Assembly (NCBI GenBank): GCA_965207705.1 | Contig: OZ242292.1 | Coordinates: 1,984,001-2,048,000, forward strand | Length of the DNA: 64,000 nucleotides | From: JAAOII01 sp965207705 | Lineage (GTDB): Bacteria > Pseudomonadota > Gammaproteobacteria > CBDBNL01 > JAAOII01 | Direction of reading: 5' to 3' | Shown: in pieces, positions 53,810 through 62,689 of the stretch | Layout: each line of letters starts with the position of its first letter | Numbering within the stretch: position 1 is the first letter of the stretch | Made by a program: the position numbers and the translations under genes | The notes under the pieces: generated by a model | Databases searched by the model: none | Told to the model about the DNA's origin: nothing | Seen by the model: the letters and a program-made list of their open reading frames with translations, nothing else

Positions 53810-54646
53810 ATGAATATAAAATTAAAATCATTAATTATATTTTGTTGCTCATTTTTAGTGGCGGGTGTCTTATTGTTTCCTGCTAAATTTATTCTGCCAA
53901 TGGTAGATGTACCTGATAAGTTGGATATAAGAGTTAACAATGGAAATATATGGAAAGGAAATGCTAATATATTTTGGAATAACTCGCCAAATACTGGGAC
54001 GGATTTCTTTATAGCATCATGGCATCTCTGCTTGGGAAGGAGTTTCCCTTTTATAGCATACTGTTGGGAGTTAAAGGAAGACGATAAAGATTCATCTGGC
54101 AAGCTTGTAGGCATCCCAGGTAATGAAATTATTTTAGAATCTTTGATGACGCAGGTTCAAATTGCTCCCATCATAGCAGAGATGTCAGGCAATCTTAATT
54201 CAGAATTATTGAAGTTTTCACGATTAAGAGGTAATGCTGATGTAAATATTCGCAGAATAAATTATGATTTACAAAACCAGCTTCCTATTTCTTGGGATGG
54301 AGAGATTATTATAAGTTCCAGCGGCTTTTTCAACATAGATTTACCAGTGATTAAAATTGCTATGACGCAAGAAAATTTTATAAGCCGCACAGAGCAGAAC
54401 GAGTCATTAATTAAAAATAAATTGCCAACTTTGCGGATATCAGGCAGTGATGAAACTATGGACATAGTTGGAGAAGTGCAGATTTTACCTCAAGGGCAAA
54501 TTAAGGTGAATTCTCAGATTACTGCTAAGAATGAACTGGTATCACGAACCTTTGCACCTATTGCCAATAATCGTGAAGGGAATAAATTCTTTTGGTCTTA
54601 TCAAGGAGCAATTGGATCTTCTCAGGAATTACAGCAATCACAATAA
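53810..54646 (+). CDS. gspN: Type II secretion protein GspN
   Basis: 278 residues: an N-terminal membrane span (about 5-25) followed by a periplasmic beta-rich domain (SWHLCLGRSFPFIAYCWELK, then a GSDETMDIVGEVQILPQG stretch). Not all T2SS have GspN. It is the last gene of the operon, before a terminator. Confidence 0.8.
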   Translation: MNIKLKSLIIFCCSFLVAGVLLFPAKFILPMVDVPDKLDIRVNNGNIWKGNANIFWNNSPNTGTDFFIASWHLCLGRSFPFIAYCWELKEDDKDSSGKLVGIPGNEIILESLMTQVQIAPIIAEMSGNLNSELLKFSRLRGNADVNIRRINYDLQNQLPISWDGEIIISSSGFFNIDLPVIKIAMTQENFISRTEQNESLIKNKLPTLRISGSDETMDIVGEVQILPQGQIKVNSQITAKNELVSRTFAPIANNREGNKFFWSYQGAIGSSQELQQSQ

Positions 54647-54652
54647 TTAAAT

Positions 54653-54680
54653 AAAAAAGGACGGCATCAGCTGTCCTTTT
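54653..54680. terminator. Bidirectional terminator between gspN and the SBP gene
   Basis: AAAAGGAC ... GTCCTTTT with inner GC pairs and an ATCA loop; A run on one side and T run on the other, so it works for both convergent genes. Confidence 0.8.
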
Positions 54681-54698
54681 ACCAAATATTAATATTAT

Positions 54699-55727
54699 TT
54701 ATTGATCAATTCCAAGTGTATTAATAATACTTTGTGCGCTGGGGATGAAGGTAGCAGTGGTGCCTATAGCTACATTCTGCCTATCAAAATTACCAAAATT
54801 TTTCTTCAATAGAGGGGATACTTCAATGCCTTCAACTACAGGAAACTCTTGGTTGGCTTGAGCATAATGGTATTGAACCCACTCACTCACTAAAAACTCC
54901 ATAAGTTTAATTGCATTTTTTCTATTGGGGGCATAACGAGTTAAAGCCATTCCAGAAATATTCATGTGAGTACCTCCTTTCTTGGCATTGGGAGTAATGA
55001 TTCTTATATTGCGAGTCCACTTTGTATCATCAAGCGCCAGTAAATTGAAATAATAAGAATTAGCGACTGCATAATCGCAAACTCCTTGGGTTATTGCTTT
55101 AATCTGAGCTCTATCATTTCCTTGAGGACGACGTGCCAGATTATTTTTAAGTCCAGTTAACCAATCGCTGGTCTTCTTTTTTCCGTATTGAGCGATCAAG
55201 GAAGAAGTTAATCCAAGGTTATATATATGACTTAAAGGTCTAATACATATTCTCTTGCCCAGGTTTGGTTTTGCTAAATCAAGATAACTACGGACTTCCT
55301 TTAAAGGAGCCCTTTTCTTATCGTCGCTAGCATATATAACTCTCGCCCGTGTGGTTAAAGCGAACCAGTTATTATCTGGATCCCTAAGCGATTCAGGCAG
55401 TACTCTGGAAAGCTTCTTTGATTCAACAGGAGAAGTTAGCCCCTTAGACTTAAGTTCTGATAAACGATAGATATCAACAGTTAAGACAATGTCTGCAGGA
55501 CTTTTGCGTCCTTCAAACTCTAATCTTTCAGCAATTCCCTGAGAAGCAAACACTACATTTGCTTTAATGCCTGTTTGCATAGTAAATTCATCCAATAAGG
55601 ATTGGATTAAATGGGATTGCCGATAAGAGTATACATTTACTTCTTCAGCTGATGCAGAGGAAGCTATCCAAAAGGATATAGTGAGTAGGCAAATAACTGC
55701 CAACTTTGTAATATTTTTCATAGCCAA
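54699..55727 (-). CDS. Periplasmic iron(III)-type substrate-binding protein
   Basis: 342 residues with a signal peptide cut after ASA (about residue 27), then VNVYSYRQSHLIQSLLDEF, which is typical for FbpA/FutA-type Fe3+-binding proteins, SPADIVLTVD, and NSYYFNLLAL with the pair of tyrosines that hold iron. Its permease and ATPase genes are not next to it, so it must work with a transporter encoded elsewhere. Confidence 0.85.
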   Translation of the reverse strand: MAMKNITKLAVICLLTISFWIASSASAEEVNVYSYRQSHLIQSLLDEFTMQTGIKANVVFASQGIAERLEFEGRKSPADIVLTVDIYRLSELKSKGLTSPVESKKLSRVLPESLRDPDNNWFALTTRARVIYASDDKKRAPLKEVRSYLDLAKPNLGKRICIRPLSHIYNLGLTSSLIAQYGKKKTSDWLTGLKNNLARRPQGNDRAQIKAITQGVCDYAVANSYYFNLLALDDTKWTRNIRIITPNAKKGGTHMNISGMALTRYAPNRKNAIKLMEFLVSEWVQYHYAQANQEFPVVEGIEVSPLLKKNFGNFDRQNVAIGTTATFIPSAQSIINTLGIDQ

Positions 55728-55842
55728 AAATATAATTAATTATAACAAGGCTCTAATACTTCAATGAGCATCAATACCTACCCAATTATAGAATTAATTA
55801 TTATGATACTACTAATTATTTAATTAAAAATAAAATAAGTAT

Positions 55843-55848
55843 TATAAT
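55843..55848 (+). promoter_or_regulatory. -10 box, 6 nt before mutM ATG
   Basis: TATAAT then CTTATA then ATG at 55855; no Shine-Dalgarno sequence, so a leaderless message is likely. Confidence 0.45.
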
Positions 55849-55854
55849 CTTATA

Positions 55855-56664
55855 ATGCCAGAATTACCTGAGGTTGAGACAACACTGAGATTTATTCGTC
55901 CCAGAATTATGAATGAATCGGTTACTAATGTGATTATCAGACAACCATCATTAAGATACAAAGTGCGCGATGATTTACCTGGAATACTAAAAAGTAAAAA
56001 GGTGTTAAATGCCTCAAGACGAGCTAAATACATTTTATTGGATTTCATAGATGGCAATTTAATAATGCACTTGGGAATGTCAGGGAGCATCAAAATAGCT
56101 GATACTAATCATCCCTTACATAAACATGACCATGTTGATATAGTATTTACTAATTCTATAATGAGATATAACGATCCTAGGCGATTTGGATGCATTGTTT
56201 GGGAAGGGGAAAAACAAGAGAAATCCCTCCTTGATAATTTGGGGGTTGAGCCGCTAACAAAAATTTTCAATGGGGAACTGTTATATAAGTTAACTAGAGG
56301 GAGAAGCACATCCATTAAGCAGTTTGTTATGGATTCTAAATTTATTGTTGGTGTTGGCAACATTTATGCATCTGAATCTCTATGGGAAGCTAAAATAAAT
56401 CCAACAAGACCAGCAAAAGAATGCTCTATAAATCAATGTGCAGCTCTGTCTGATGCGATAAAGCAAATTTTGAATAAGGCAATAAAAGCAGGAGGTAGCA
56501 CTATACGCGATTTCAAAGGAGCGGATGGTAAGCCAGGCTACTTCGCTTTGCAATTAAATGTTTATGGTAAAGAAAAAGAGCCGTGCCCCGCTTGCGGAAG
56601 CGCAGTAAAGCGGATTGTACAAGGACAGCGGACATCTTTTTATTGTGGTACCTGTCAAACATAG
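55855..56664 (+). CDS. mutM: Formamidopyrimidine-DNA glycosylase
   Basis: 269 residues starting MPELPEVETT; the proline after Met is the nucleophile and the next Glu the catalytic acid. RRAKYILLDF holds the conserved Lys; VGVGNIYASESLWEAKINP is the helix-two-turn-helix; the C-terminal zinc finger has CPACGS and CGTCQT. It removes 8-oxoguanine. Confidence 0.95.
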   Translation: MPELPEVETTLRFIRPRIMNESVTNVIIRQPSLRYKVRDDLPGILKSKKVLNASRRAKYILLDFIDGNLIMHLGMSGSIKIADTNHPLHKHDHVDIVFTNSIMRYNDPRRFGCIVWEGEKQEKSLLDNLGVEPLTKIFNGELLYKLTRGRSTSIKQFVMDSKFIVGVGNIYASESLWEAKINPTRPAKECSINQCAALSDAIKQILNKAIKAGGSTIRDFKGADGKPGYFALQLNVYGKEKEPCPACGSAVKRIVQGQRTSFYCGTCQT

Positions 56665-56681
56665 AAGCTTTTAAATACACC

Positions 56682-56687
56682 TATAAT
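56682..56687 (+). promoter_or_regulatory. -10 box, 6 nt before argH ATG
   Basis: TATAAT then ATAAAC then ATG at 56694, in the 29-nt gap after mutM. Same spacing as at mutM and the leader ORFs. Confidence 0.4.
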
Positions 56688-56693
56688 ATAAAC

Positions 56694-58133
56694 ATGGTGA
56701 AAACGGACAACAAGGGACAAGAGAATAAACTGCTAAGTGGTTTGTTGCAAAAACAAGCAAATAATTTTACTCAAAGTTTTACAGCATCTCATTCATTTGA
56801 TAAGAGATTATATGAAGAAGATATCTTGGTATCTCGCGCGCATATCAAAATGCTGTACTCAATAGGAATGCTCAACCAAGAGGAATTTCATACCCTTGAT
56901 AAGGGGCTAAAAGAAACAGCTAGCTATATAACAAAAGGTGATATGTCATGGAAAGATGAGCTGGAAGATATTCACATGCATATAGAATCACACCTTACAA
57001 AAAAAATAGGAGATACAGGCAAGAAACTTCATCTTGGACGTTCCCGTAATGATCAGGTTGCTACAGATATTCGCTTATATATACGCAAGGGGATAGATGA
57101 ATTATCATTGCTTATGAGTGAGCTGCGGAAAGAGCTAGCAACAAAAGCTCTTGAAGAATACGCAACTCTTATGCCAGGGTTTACTCATTTGCAGCCAGCG
57201 CAGCCAGTAACTTGTGGTCATCATTTGATGGCTTGGCATGAGATGCTGCTACGCGATTACGAGAGAATGCAGGATTGTCGTAAAAGGGTAAATATGATGC
57301 CTTTGGGGTCGGCTGCTCTTGCGGGAACATCCTTCCCAATAGATAGAAATATGCTTGCCAAAGAATTGGGGTTTGATGATATTATGGCTAACTCTTTAGA
57401 TGCAGTTAGTAGCCGTGACTTTATAATTGAATTTATAGCTGCAGCAGCAATAACCATGCAACATTTATCCAGATGGGCTGAGGAGCTGATAATATGGTGC
57501 ACAGCGCAATTTGGTTTTGTTGAACTTGCCGATGAACTGTGTACGGGTTCTTCAATAATGCCACAAAAAAAGAATCCAGATCTACCTGAACTTATTCGCG
57601 GTAAAAGCGGCAGGGTTTTTGGCAATTTAATTAGCATACTAACCATAATGAAGGGGCAGACCTTAGCTTATAACAAGGATAATCAGGAAGATAAGGAGGC
57701 ACTTTTTGATACTATAGATACCCTTAAGAATTGCGTAATGGCATGGAAATTATTAATTCGGGGAATGACATTTAACCGCCAGAATATGGAAAAATCACTT
57801 GAACTTGGCTATGTAAACGCTACCCGGCTTGCAGATTACCTGACAAAAAAAGACATTCCATTTCGGACTGCATATAGCATGGCTGGGAAACTTGTAGCTT
57901 TGGCTCAGAAACATAAATATAAAAAGGGCTTGCAGGATATCCCTCTTTCTCAGATGCATTTAGTATCTTCAGTTATAGAAGATGATATATATAAATTACT
58001 TGACTTGAGGCAAATAGTTTCTTCGTATAATCATTTTGGCGGCAGTGCCCCCAACAGGGTAAAAAAAGCTGCTAACCTGGCGATTCGTAGAGCTGAAAAG
58101 GATATGATTAAAATAGAAAAATTAAAGGGATAA
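56694..58133 (+). CDS. argH: Argininosuccinate lyase
   Basis: 479 residues from the ATG at 56694; the frame is open further upstream inside mutM, but the family start fits here. HLGRSRNDQVATD, THLQPAQPVTCGHH and the signature GSSIMPQKKNPD are complete. It splits argininosuccinate to arginine and fumarate. Confidence 0.93.
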   Translation: MVKTDNKGQENKLLSGLLQKQANNFTQSFTASHSFDKRLYEEDILVSRAHIKMLYSIGMLNQEEFHTLDKGLKETASYITKGDMSWKDELEDIHMHIESHLTKKIGDTGKKLHLGRSRNDQVATDIRLYIRKGIDELSLLMSELRKELATKALEEYATLMPGFTHLQPAQPVTCGHHLMAWHEMLLRDYERMQDCRKRVNMMPLGSAALAGTSFPIDRNMLAKELGFDDIMANSLDAVSSRDFIIEFIAAAAITMQHLSRWAEELIIWCTAQFGFVELADELCTGSSIMPQKKNPDLPELIRGKSGRVFGNLISILTIMKGQTLAYNKDNQEDKEALFDTIDTLKNCVMAWKLLIRGMTFNRQNMEKSLELGYVNATRLADYLTKKDIPFRTAYSMAGKLVALAQKHKYKKGLQDIPLSQMHLVSSVIEDDIYKLLDLRQIVSSYNHFGGSAPNRVKKAANLAIRRAEKDMIKIEKLKG

Positions 58134-58193
58134 TATGCGCTATTTGCCTGTAGACAAGTAAGTAGCATTGGTTGAATATTAGAATTTATTATA

Positions 58194-58931
58194 TTATGAT
58201 AATAAATCTAAAATTTTACCATGATACTCCTTGCAATTTTTAGCCATAATCTTTGGAATTAAGGCTGCGGCGTTCGTAAGATTACTCTGACTTAATGGCT
58301 TTCCAGCAGGTGTTATACCACTCTCTAACTTAATTCCGAACACAGCAAGATGACTTTCATACATTTCTGCGGCAAGCATCTTCATAAGACCATCAAGAGC
58401 ATATTTGGATACTCCATAGGCTCCATTGCCTGGTTGAAGAGCATTTTTTTCATCCAGCAATCTAAATATTAAACAAGGTTGTTGCGCGCTTAGTAAAAAC
58501 GGCAAAAGGGTTTTCACTAGAATAAAGTTTGCATCAAGGTTAACCTGGATTATTTCTTTCCATAGAAGGGTAGGGTATGCAAGAATATTATTCGTAAAAC
58601 CAGTTTGATTTGCAGCAAGTATGACGCCATCTAAATGGGATGATTTTGCAGCAATTTTATTTGCTAGATTATTATAGACAGACGCTCTATCTTTTCTTAA
58701 ATTTAAGGGGATTAAAGATGCATTAATATTGTAAGAAACCTTAATACTCTTTGCAAGATTATCTAAGGCAACTAAATCTTTATCAATGAGTATCAACTTA
58801 GCTCCCTCAGAAGCAAGTTTCATCGCAATAGATTTTCCTTCATCTGATGCGGCTCCTGTTACTAAAATTATTTTGCCGTACAGCAATAAAGAATTATTTT
58901 TGGGGGTGCGTGACTTTGAACTCTTGTTCAT
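58194..58931 (-). CDS. SDR family protein, YciK-like, altered active site
   Basis: 245 residues. The Rossmann fold is clear (IILVTGAASDEGKSIAMKLA, LDGVILAANQTG, YGVSKYALDGLMKMLAAEMY). The order and the IIQVNLDANFILVKTLLP part resemble YciK. But the glycine motif is TGAASDEG instead of TGASxGIG, and where the catalytic Ser should be, FRLLDEKNA is found, so it may not be a normal dehydrogenase. Last gene after mla-ibaG-murA-hisG. Confidence 0.75.
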   Translation of the reverse strand: MNKSSKSRTPKNNSLLLYGKIILVTGAASDEGKSIAMKLASEGAKLILIDKDLVALDNLAKSIKVSYNINASLIPLNLRKDRASVYNNLANKIAAKSSHLDGVILAANQTGFTNNILAYPTLLWKEIIQVNLDANFILVKTLLPFLLSAQQPCLIFRLLDEKNALQPGNGAYGVSKYALDGLMKMLAAEMYESHLAVFGIKLESGITPAGKPLSQSNLTNAAALIPKIMAKNCKEYHGKILDLLS

Positions 58932-58998
58932 TACAAAATAGCTCCCTTAACCCCAAAAGGATTTTTGTCCTGCCACAATATGTTAATAAAACTATTTT

Positions 58999-59631
58999 TC
59001 AATGGCTGCATGGTATTAGTGATTTAAGAAGAGGATTAATCTCTTTCCATTTGCTTTTCATAGCTCCTTTATTTATAATCAAACGGGTGCAGACGTCCGT
59101 AATCTTTTCAAGAGGAATCAAGTTATTATCTTTTAAAGTGCGGCCAGTATCCACTATATCTACTATCTGATCTGCAAAACCAGTAGCGGCTGCAAGCTCC
59201 ACTGAACCATTTATTTTTATTATATCTGCTTGTATACCTTTGGATGCATAAAAATTGGCAGCTATGCGTTCATATTTAGTGGCAACTCTTAATCTGGAAG
59301 AGATACTATTAATACTCATACTTTTTCCTGCAGTCATCAGACGGCATGAAGTTAAACCAATGTCTCCATAATTATAATAGTTTACTTCTTTACTCCCTTC
59401 TTTTTCCTCTAATAACATATCTGAACCTATAAAAGCAATATCAGCTATATTATTTTTGATATATGTCAGGATATCCGTATTGCGAACTATGAATAGAGTT
59501 ATCCCATTATTGAGGGGAAATGATAGACATCTATCATCAGGCCTTTCACCATTCATGATTAGGCCCGATTTTTCAATATGCTTTAGGCATAGATCTAACA
59601 TTCTGCCTTTAGGTATAACTAAATTTAACAT
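58999..59631 (-). CDS. hisG: ATP phosphoribosyltransferase, short form
   Basis: 210 residues from the ATG at 59631 (MLNLVIPKGRMLD); an earlier start would overlap murA. VGLTSCRLMTAGK-like sequence, IIKINGSVELAAATG and IVDIVDTGRTLKDNNL are HisG motifs. The regulatory C-terminal domain is missing, so it is the short form that needs HisZ, expected elsewhere. First step of histidine synthesis. murA-hisG order as in pseudomonads. Confidence 0.92.
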   Translation of the reverse strand: MLNLVIPKGRMLDLCLKHIEKSGLIMNGERPDDRCLSFPLNNGITLFIVRNTDILTYIKNNIADIAFIGSDMLLEEKEGSKEVNYYNYGDIGLTSCRLMTAGKSMSINSISSRLRVATKYERIAANFYASKGIQADIIKINGSVELAAATGFADQIVDIVDTGRTLKDNNLIPLEKITDVCTRLIINKGAMKSKWKEINPLLKSLIPCSH

Positions 59632-59653
59632 ACTAATTACAAGGTTTTTTATA

Positions 59654-60916
59654 TTAGTGAGCTTGGCGATATATATTGGCACCGAGCTTTTGTAGTTTTT
59701 CTTCTATGCACTCGTAGCCACGGTCAATATGATAAATCCTATTAATTGAGCTTTCCCCTTCGGCAACTAAAGCAGCTATTATTAAACTTGCGGACGCGCG
59801 CAAATCTGATGCAATAACATCAGCCCCTGTAAGCTTTTTAACTCCCTTTACTAATGCAGCACTGTCATGGATTTCTATGTTAGCTCCCATCCTATTTATC
59901 TCATCTACATGCATAAACCTATTTTCAAATACGGTTTCTTCAACCTTGCTATTTCCTTTTGCTATAGAATTCACAGCAATAAATTGTGCCTGCATATCTG
60001 TGGGGAAACTGGGGTAGGGAGCAGTTCTAATATCTACAGCATTAGGCTTCTTTTTTCTCATGTCCAGTTCAATCCAATCTTCTCCATAAGCAACCTTTGC
60101 CCCTGCTTCTTTAAGTTTATCTAGAACAGCTGTTATATACTTATGTGAAGTTTTTTCCAATCTTATGTGTCCTGAGGTGGCTGTAGCAGCAGCAAGAAAT
60201 GTTCCGCTTTCAATTCTGTCAGGCATTATGGAATATTCTGCGCCTTTCAGTTCTTTAACTCCTTCAATTCGCATGGTCTTACCACCCTGACCAGTTATCT
60301 TCGCCCCCATCATATTTAAGCAATTGGCGAGGTCTACTATTTCTGGTTCGCGAGCGGCATTTTTTAATATAGTAGTCCCTTTAGCGAGTGTGGCTGCCAT
60401 TAGTATATTTTCGGTTCCTGTAACCGTACTTTTCTTAAAATTAATAGTAGTTCCTTTTAAACCACGCGGCGCAGTACAATGTATATATCCTTCGTGTATA
60501 TTACATTTTGCTCCCATCATACGCAATGCATCCAAGTGCATATCTATAGGCCGGCTACCTATGGAACAACCTCCTGGTAAAGAAACTATTGCTTTATGAA
60601 ATCTGGTGAGAAGAGGAGCGAGTACCATTATGGAAGCACGCATAGTGCGAACTATATCATAAGGCGCAGTCCAATTATCTATATTATCTCCTTGCGCAGT
60701 TACTGTAAGATCTTCATGCATAGTAAAATCTACATTGAGCACTCGCAAAAGAGTTATCATAGATGTTACATCGTGCAAATGAGGAAGATTATGTAAAACA
60801 AGCTTATCTGAAGTAAGCAAGCTACTTATTAATATAGGGAGTGATGAGTTTTTAGCTCCTGATATTATAATCTCTCCTTCGAGGCGATTGCCTCCATTGA
60901 CTATTAATTTTTCCAT
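59654..60916 (-). CDS. murA: UDP-GlcNAc 1-carboxyvinyltransferase MurA
   Basis: 420 residues. GGNRLEGEIIISGAKNSSLP at the start, and the catalytic Cys in LPGGCSIGSRPIDMH near residue 116 (fosfomycin target). It adds enolpyruvate to UDP-GlcNAc, the first step of peptidoglycan precursor synthesis. 6 nt after ibaG. Confidence 0.96.
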   Translation of the reverse strand: MEKLIVNGGNRLEGEIIISGAKNSSLPILISSLLTSDKLVLHNLPHLHDVTSMITLLRVLNVDFTMHEDLTVTAQGDNIDNWTAPYDIVRTMRASIMVLAPLLTRFHKAIVSLPGGCSIGSRPIDMHLDALRMMGAKCNIHEGYIHCTAPRGLKGTTINFKKSTVTGTENILMAATLAKGTTILKNAAREPEIVDLANCLNMMGAKITGQGGKTMRIEGVKELKGAEYSIMPDRIESGTFLAAATATSGHIRLEKTSHKYITAVLDKLKEAGAKVAYGEDWIELDMRKKKPNAVDIRTAPYPSFPTDMQAQFIAVNSIAKGNSKVEETVFENRFMHVDEINRMGANIEIHDSAALVKGVKKLTGADVIASDLRASASLIIAALVAEGESSINRIYHIDRGYECIEEKLQKLGANIYRQAH

Positions 60917-60922
60917 TTAATT

Positions 60923-61171
60923 CTATTGCTTGTTTTGGCTATTTGCCCATTCTTCCTTAGTATAACCTCTGACGCTAATGGCATGAATTTTACCCTCTGT
61001 TATATATTTAGCAAGAGGAGCGTATATTTTTTTTTGCCTATCAATCATCATCATATCATTAAACACATCTCCTATGGCGTGGACTATGTACTGTCCTTGC
61101 CGTTCTTCCACTTGTATCTCACAATCTGGCAGAACATTTTTTACAATTTGTATAATTTCTTCGTTCGTCAT
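60923..61171 (-). CDS. ibaG: BolA-family protein IbaG
   Basis: 82 residues: IVHAIGDVFNDMMMIDRQKK and IHAISVRGYTKEEW with the conserved His of BolA proteins. IbaG binds monothiol glutaredoxins and an iron-sulfur cluster. Between mlaB and murA, its usual place in Gammaproteobacteria. Confidence 0.9.
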   Translation of the reverse strand: MTNEEIIQIVKNVLPDCEIQVEERQGQYIVHAIGDVFNDMMMIDRQKKIYAPLAKYITEGKIHAISVRGYTKEEWANSQNKQ

Positions 61172-61193
61172 AAAAGTTCGTTCTATTTATACC

Positions 61194-61508
61194 CTACCTA
61201 TAATAGCGTTGCAGTATACTCCGCAGGTTATGAATATTAATCATATTTTCAGTACTACTTGGAATATTATCTAAGGTTATTTCTTTACCCTGCTTCTTAG
61301 CTATTCGTAAGAGGCACAAAATAAAAGAAAGCTGAATACTATTATGACATTTTAACCCTTGCAATGATATATTGATGGGTGTTTTTTGTTCGTATTGTTC
61401 TATATGCTTTCTACCTTCTTCAATAACAGCCATGACATTGTCGCTATCAATTACTCCATTAACCAGTAGATTATTACCTTCTTTAGTTATTCCGTCTATT
61501 TTATTCAT
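61194..61508 (-). CDS. mlaB: Mla system STAS protein MlaB
   Basis: 104 residues from the ATG at 61508, which overlaps the mlaC stop by 8 nt. A small STAS fold (INISLQGLKCHNSIQLSFIL); the usual D-S-A/G of STAS proteins is CHNSIQ. MlaB steadies the MlaFE transporter. The longer frame upstream lies inside mlaC and is unlikely. Confidence 0.82.
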   Translation of the reverse strand: MNKIDGITKEGNNLLVNGVIDSDNVMAVIEEGRKHIEQYEQKTPINISLQGLKCHNSIQLSFILCLLRIAKKQGKEITLDNIPSSTENMINIHNLRSILQRYYR

Positions 61509-62220
61509 TGACTTTTGATTCTGCCCATACTTTGGTAACTTGGTCAATATCTCCATTATATTCTCCAATCAATCTCTCAAATTGATTGCGGAAGCTGATA
61601 CTCAGATTTATTCCCTCTACTGCAATATTCTCAACCAACCACTTATTATTTGATTTTTTGAGATACATGTAATAGACAATATCATATTTTTCTGTGGCAT
61701 CAATCTTTAGCCAAGTGGAAACTATAGAAGTTGGGTTCTTGCTCTTACCTGGCTTAACGTCTCTTATCTCTACCGATATTTTTTCCGCCAATTGGCGTGA
61801 ATCTTCAAGCAATGGATTAGCATAAGTATTAATCAAACTTTTCTTTATTGCTTCTTCAAACTCAAGAAACTGTTTAGTGGTTGCTTTTTTATAATTTTTT
61901 CCCATGGTGCGATAAGCAATACGGCGAAAATCAATAACTGGTGACAGGATCTCATCAACTATTTTTTTAATCTGTTCTTTGCCATTTTCTTGGGTTATTT
62001 GCTCCTTTTTTAGGGTTTCAACAAATCTGTCGGCAACATCATTGATTACTTGCTCCGGGTTATTGTTTTCAGCTGCAGAAACTATTAAAGGTGTTATGAC
62101 TAGAGCAGTGTAGATTATGCCAATAATGCTATTTTGCGCTATAGTTTTTAGATTGGTTAAGCAAGAAAATTTAATTTGCTTGATTGGGGCATATAGTTTC
62201 ATGAGTTTAAAATTTTTCAT
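61501..62220 (-). CDS. mlaC: Periplasmic phospholipid carrier MlaC
   Basis: 239 residues with a long charged N-region, a hydrophobic core (about 33-47) and a cut site after VSA; the body has QIKKIVDEILSPVIDFRRIA and FLEFEEAIKKSLINTYANPL, typical of MlaC. It carries phospholipids between the outer membrane and MlaFEDB. Overlaps mlaD by one base. Confidence 0.9.
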   Translation of the reverse strand: MKNFKLMKLYAPIKQIKFSCLTNLKTIAQNSIIGIIYTALVITPLIVSAAENNNPEQVINDVADRFVETLKKEQITQENGKEQIKKIVDEILSPVIDFRRIAYRTMGKNYKKATTKQFLEFEEAIKKSLINTYANPLLEDSRQLAEKISVEIRDVKPGKSKNPTSIVSTWLKIDATEKYDIVYYMYLKKSNNKWLVENIAVEGINLSISFRNQFERLIGEYNGDIDQVTKVWAESKVNE

Positions 62221-62687
62221 TAATTATCCTTCCCTCTTTCAAATAAAAACCTACTTATGAGATTTTCCAATACTAACGCGGATTGAGTGAGGGTGATGTA
62301 GTCACTATTAGATAATTTTTCCTCATCGGCTCCGGATGTTAGTTCAATATATTGCTCGCCTAAAAGCCCTGAAGTTAATATAGCAGCAGAAGTATCGGTA
62401 GTTAAAAAATCTATGTCCTCATCAATAGAGAGTTCCACTAAAGCATTTTCACTTTCTCTATCCAAACTTATAGTTCCAACACTACCAATACGCACCCCAG
62501 CCATTGTAACCTTTGATTTGCTGTTTAGTCCGCCTATGTTATTAAAAGTAGCGTAAAGACTATAGCTATTTTTAGTATATTGAGCAGCAGTAATGCCACT
62601 GACTTCCAAAGCAAGACGGCTAAAAGCAATGACCCCTACAATTATAAATATCCCAACTATTATTTCTATCTTAAAATTTCTATCCAT
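62220..62687 (-). CDS. mlaD: MCE-domain protein MlaD
   Basis: 155 residues: membrane anchor near 8-28, then MCE domain (YATFNNIGGLNSKSKVTMAG and VRIGSVG, ILTSGLLGEQYIELTSG). It forms a hexameric ring for lipid passage. Confidence 0.94.
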   Translation of the reverse strand: MDRNFKIEIIVGIFIIVGVIAFSRLALEVSGITAAQYTKNSYSLYATFNNIGGLNSKSKVTMAGVRIGSVGTISLDRESENALVELSIDEDIDFLTTDTSAAILTSGLLGEQYIELTSGADEEKLSNSDYITLTQSALVLENLISRFLFERGKDN

Positions 62688-62689
62688 AA

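Noticed and set aside
54699..55727. Complete iron ABC transporter operon
   Set aside because: Only the binding protein is present; neighbours are gspN and mutM, with no permease or ATPase gene.
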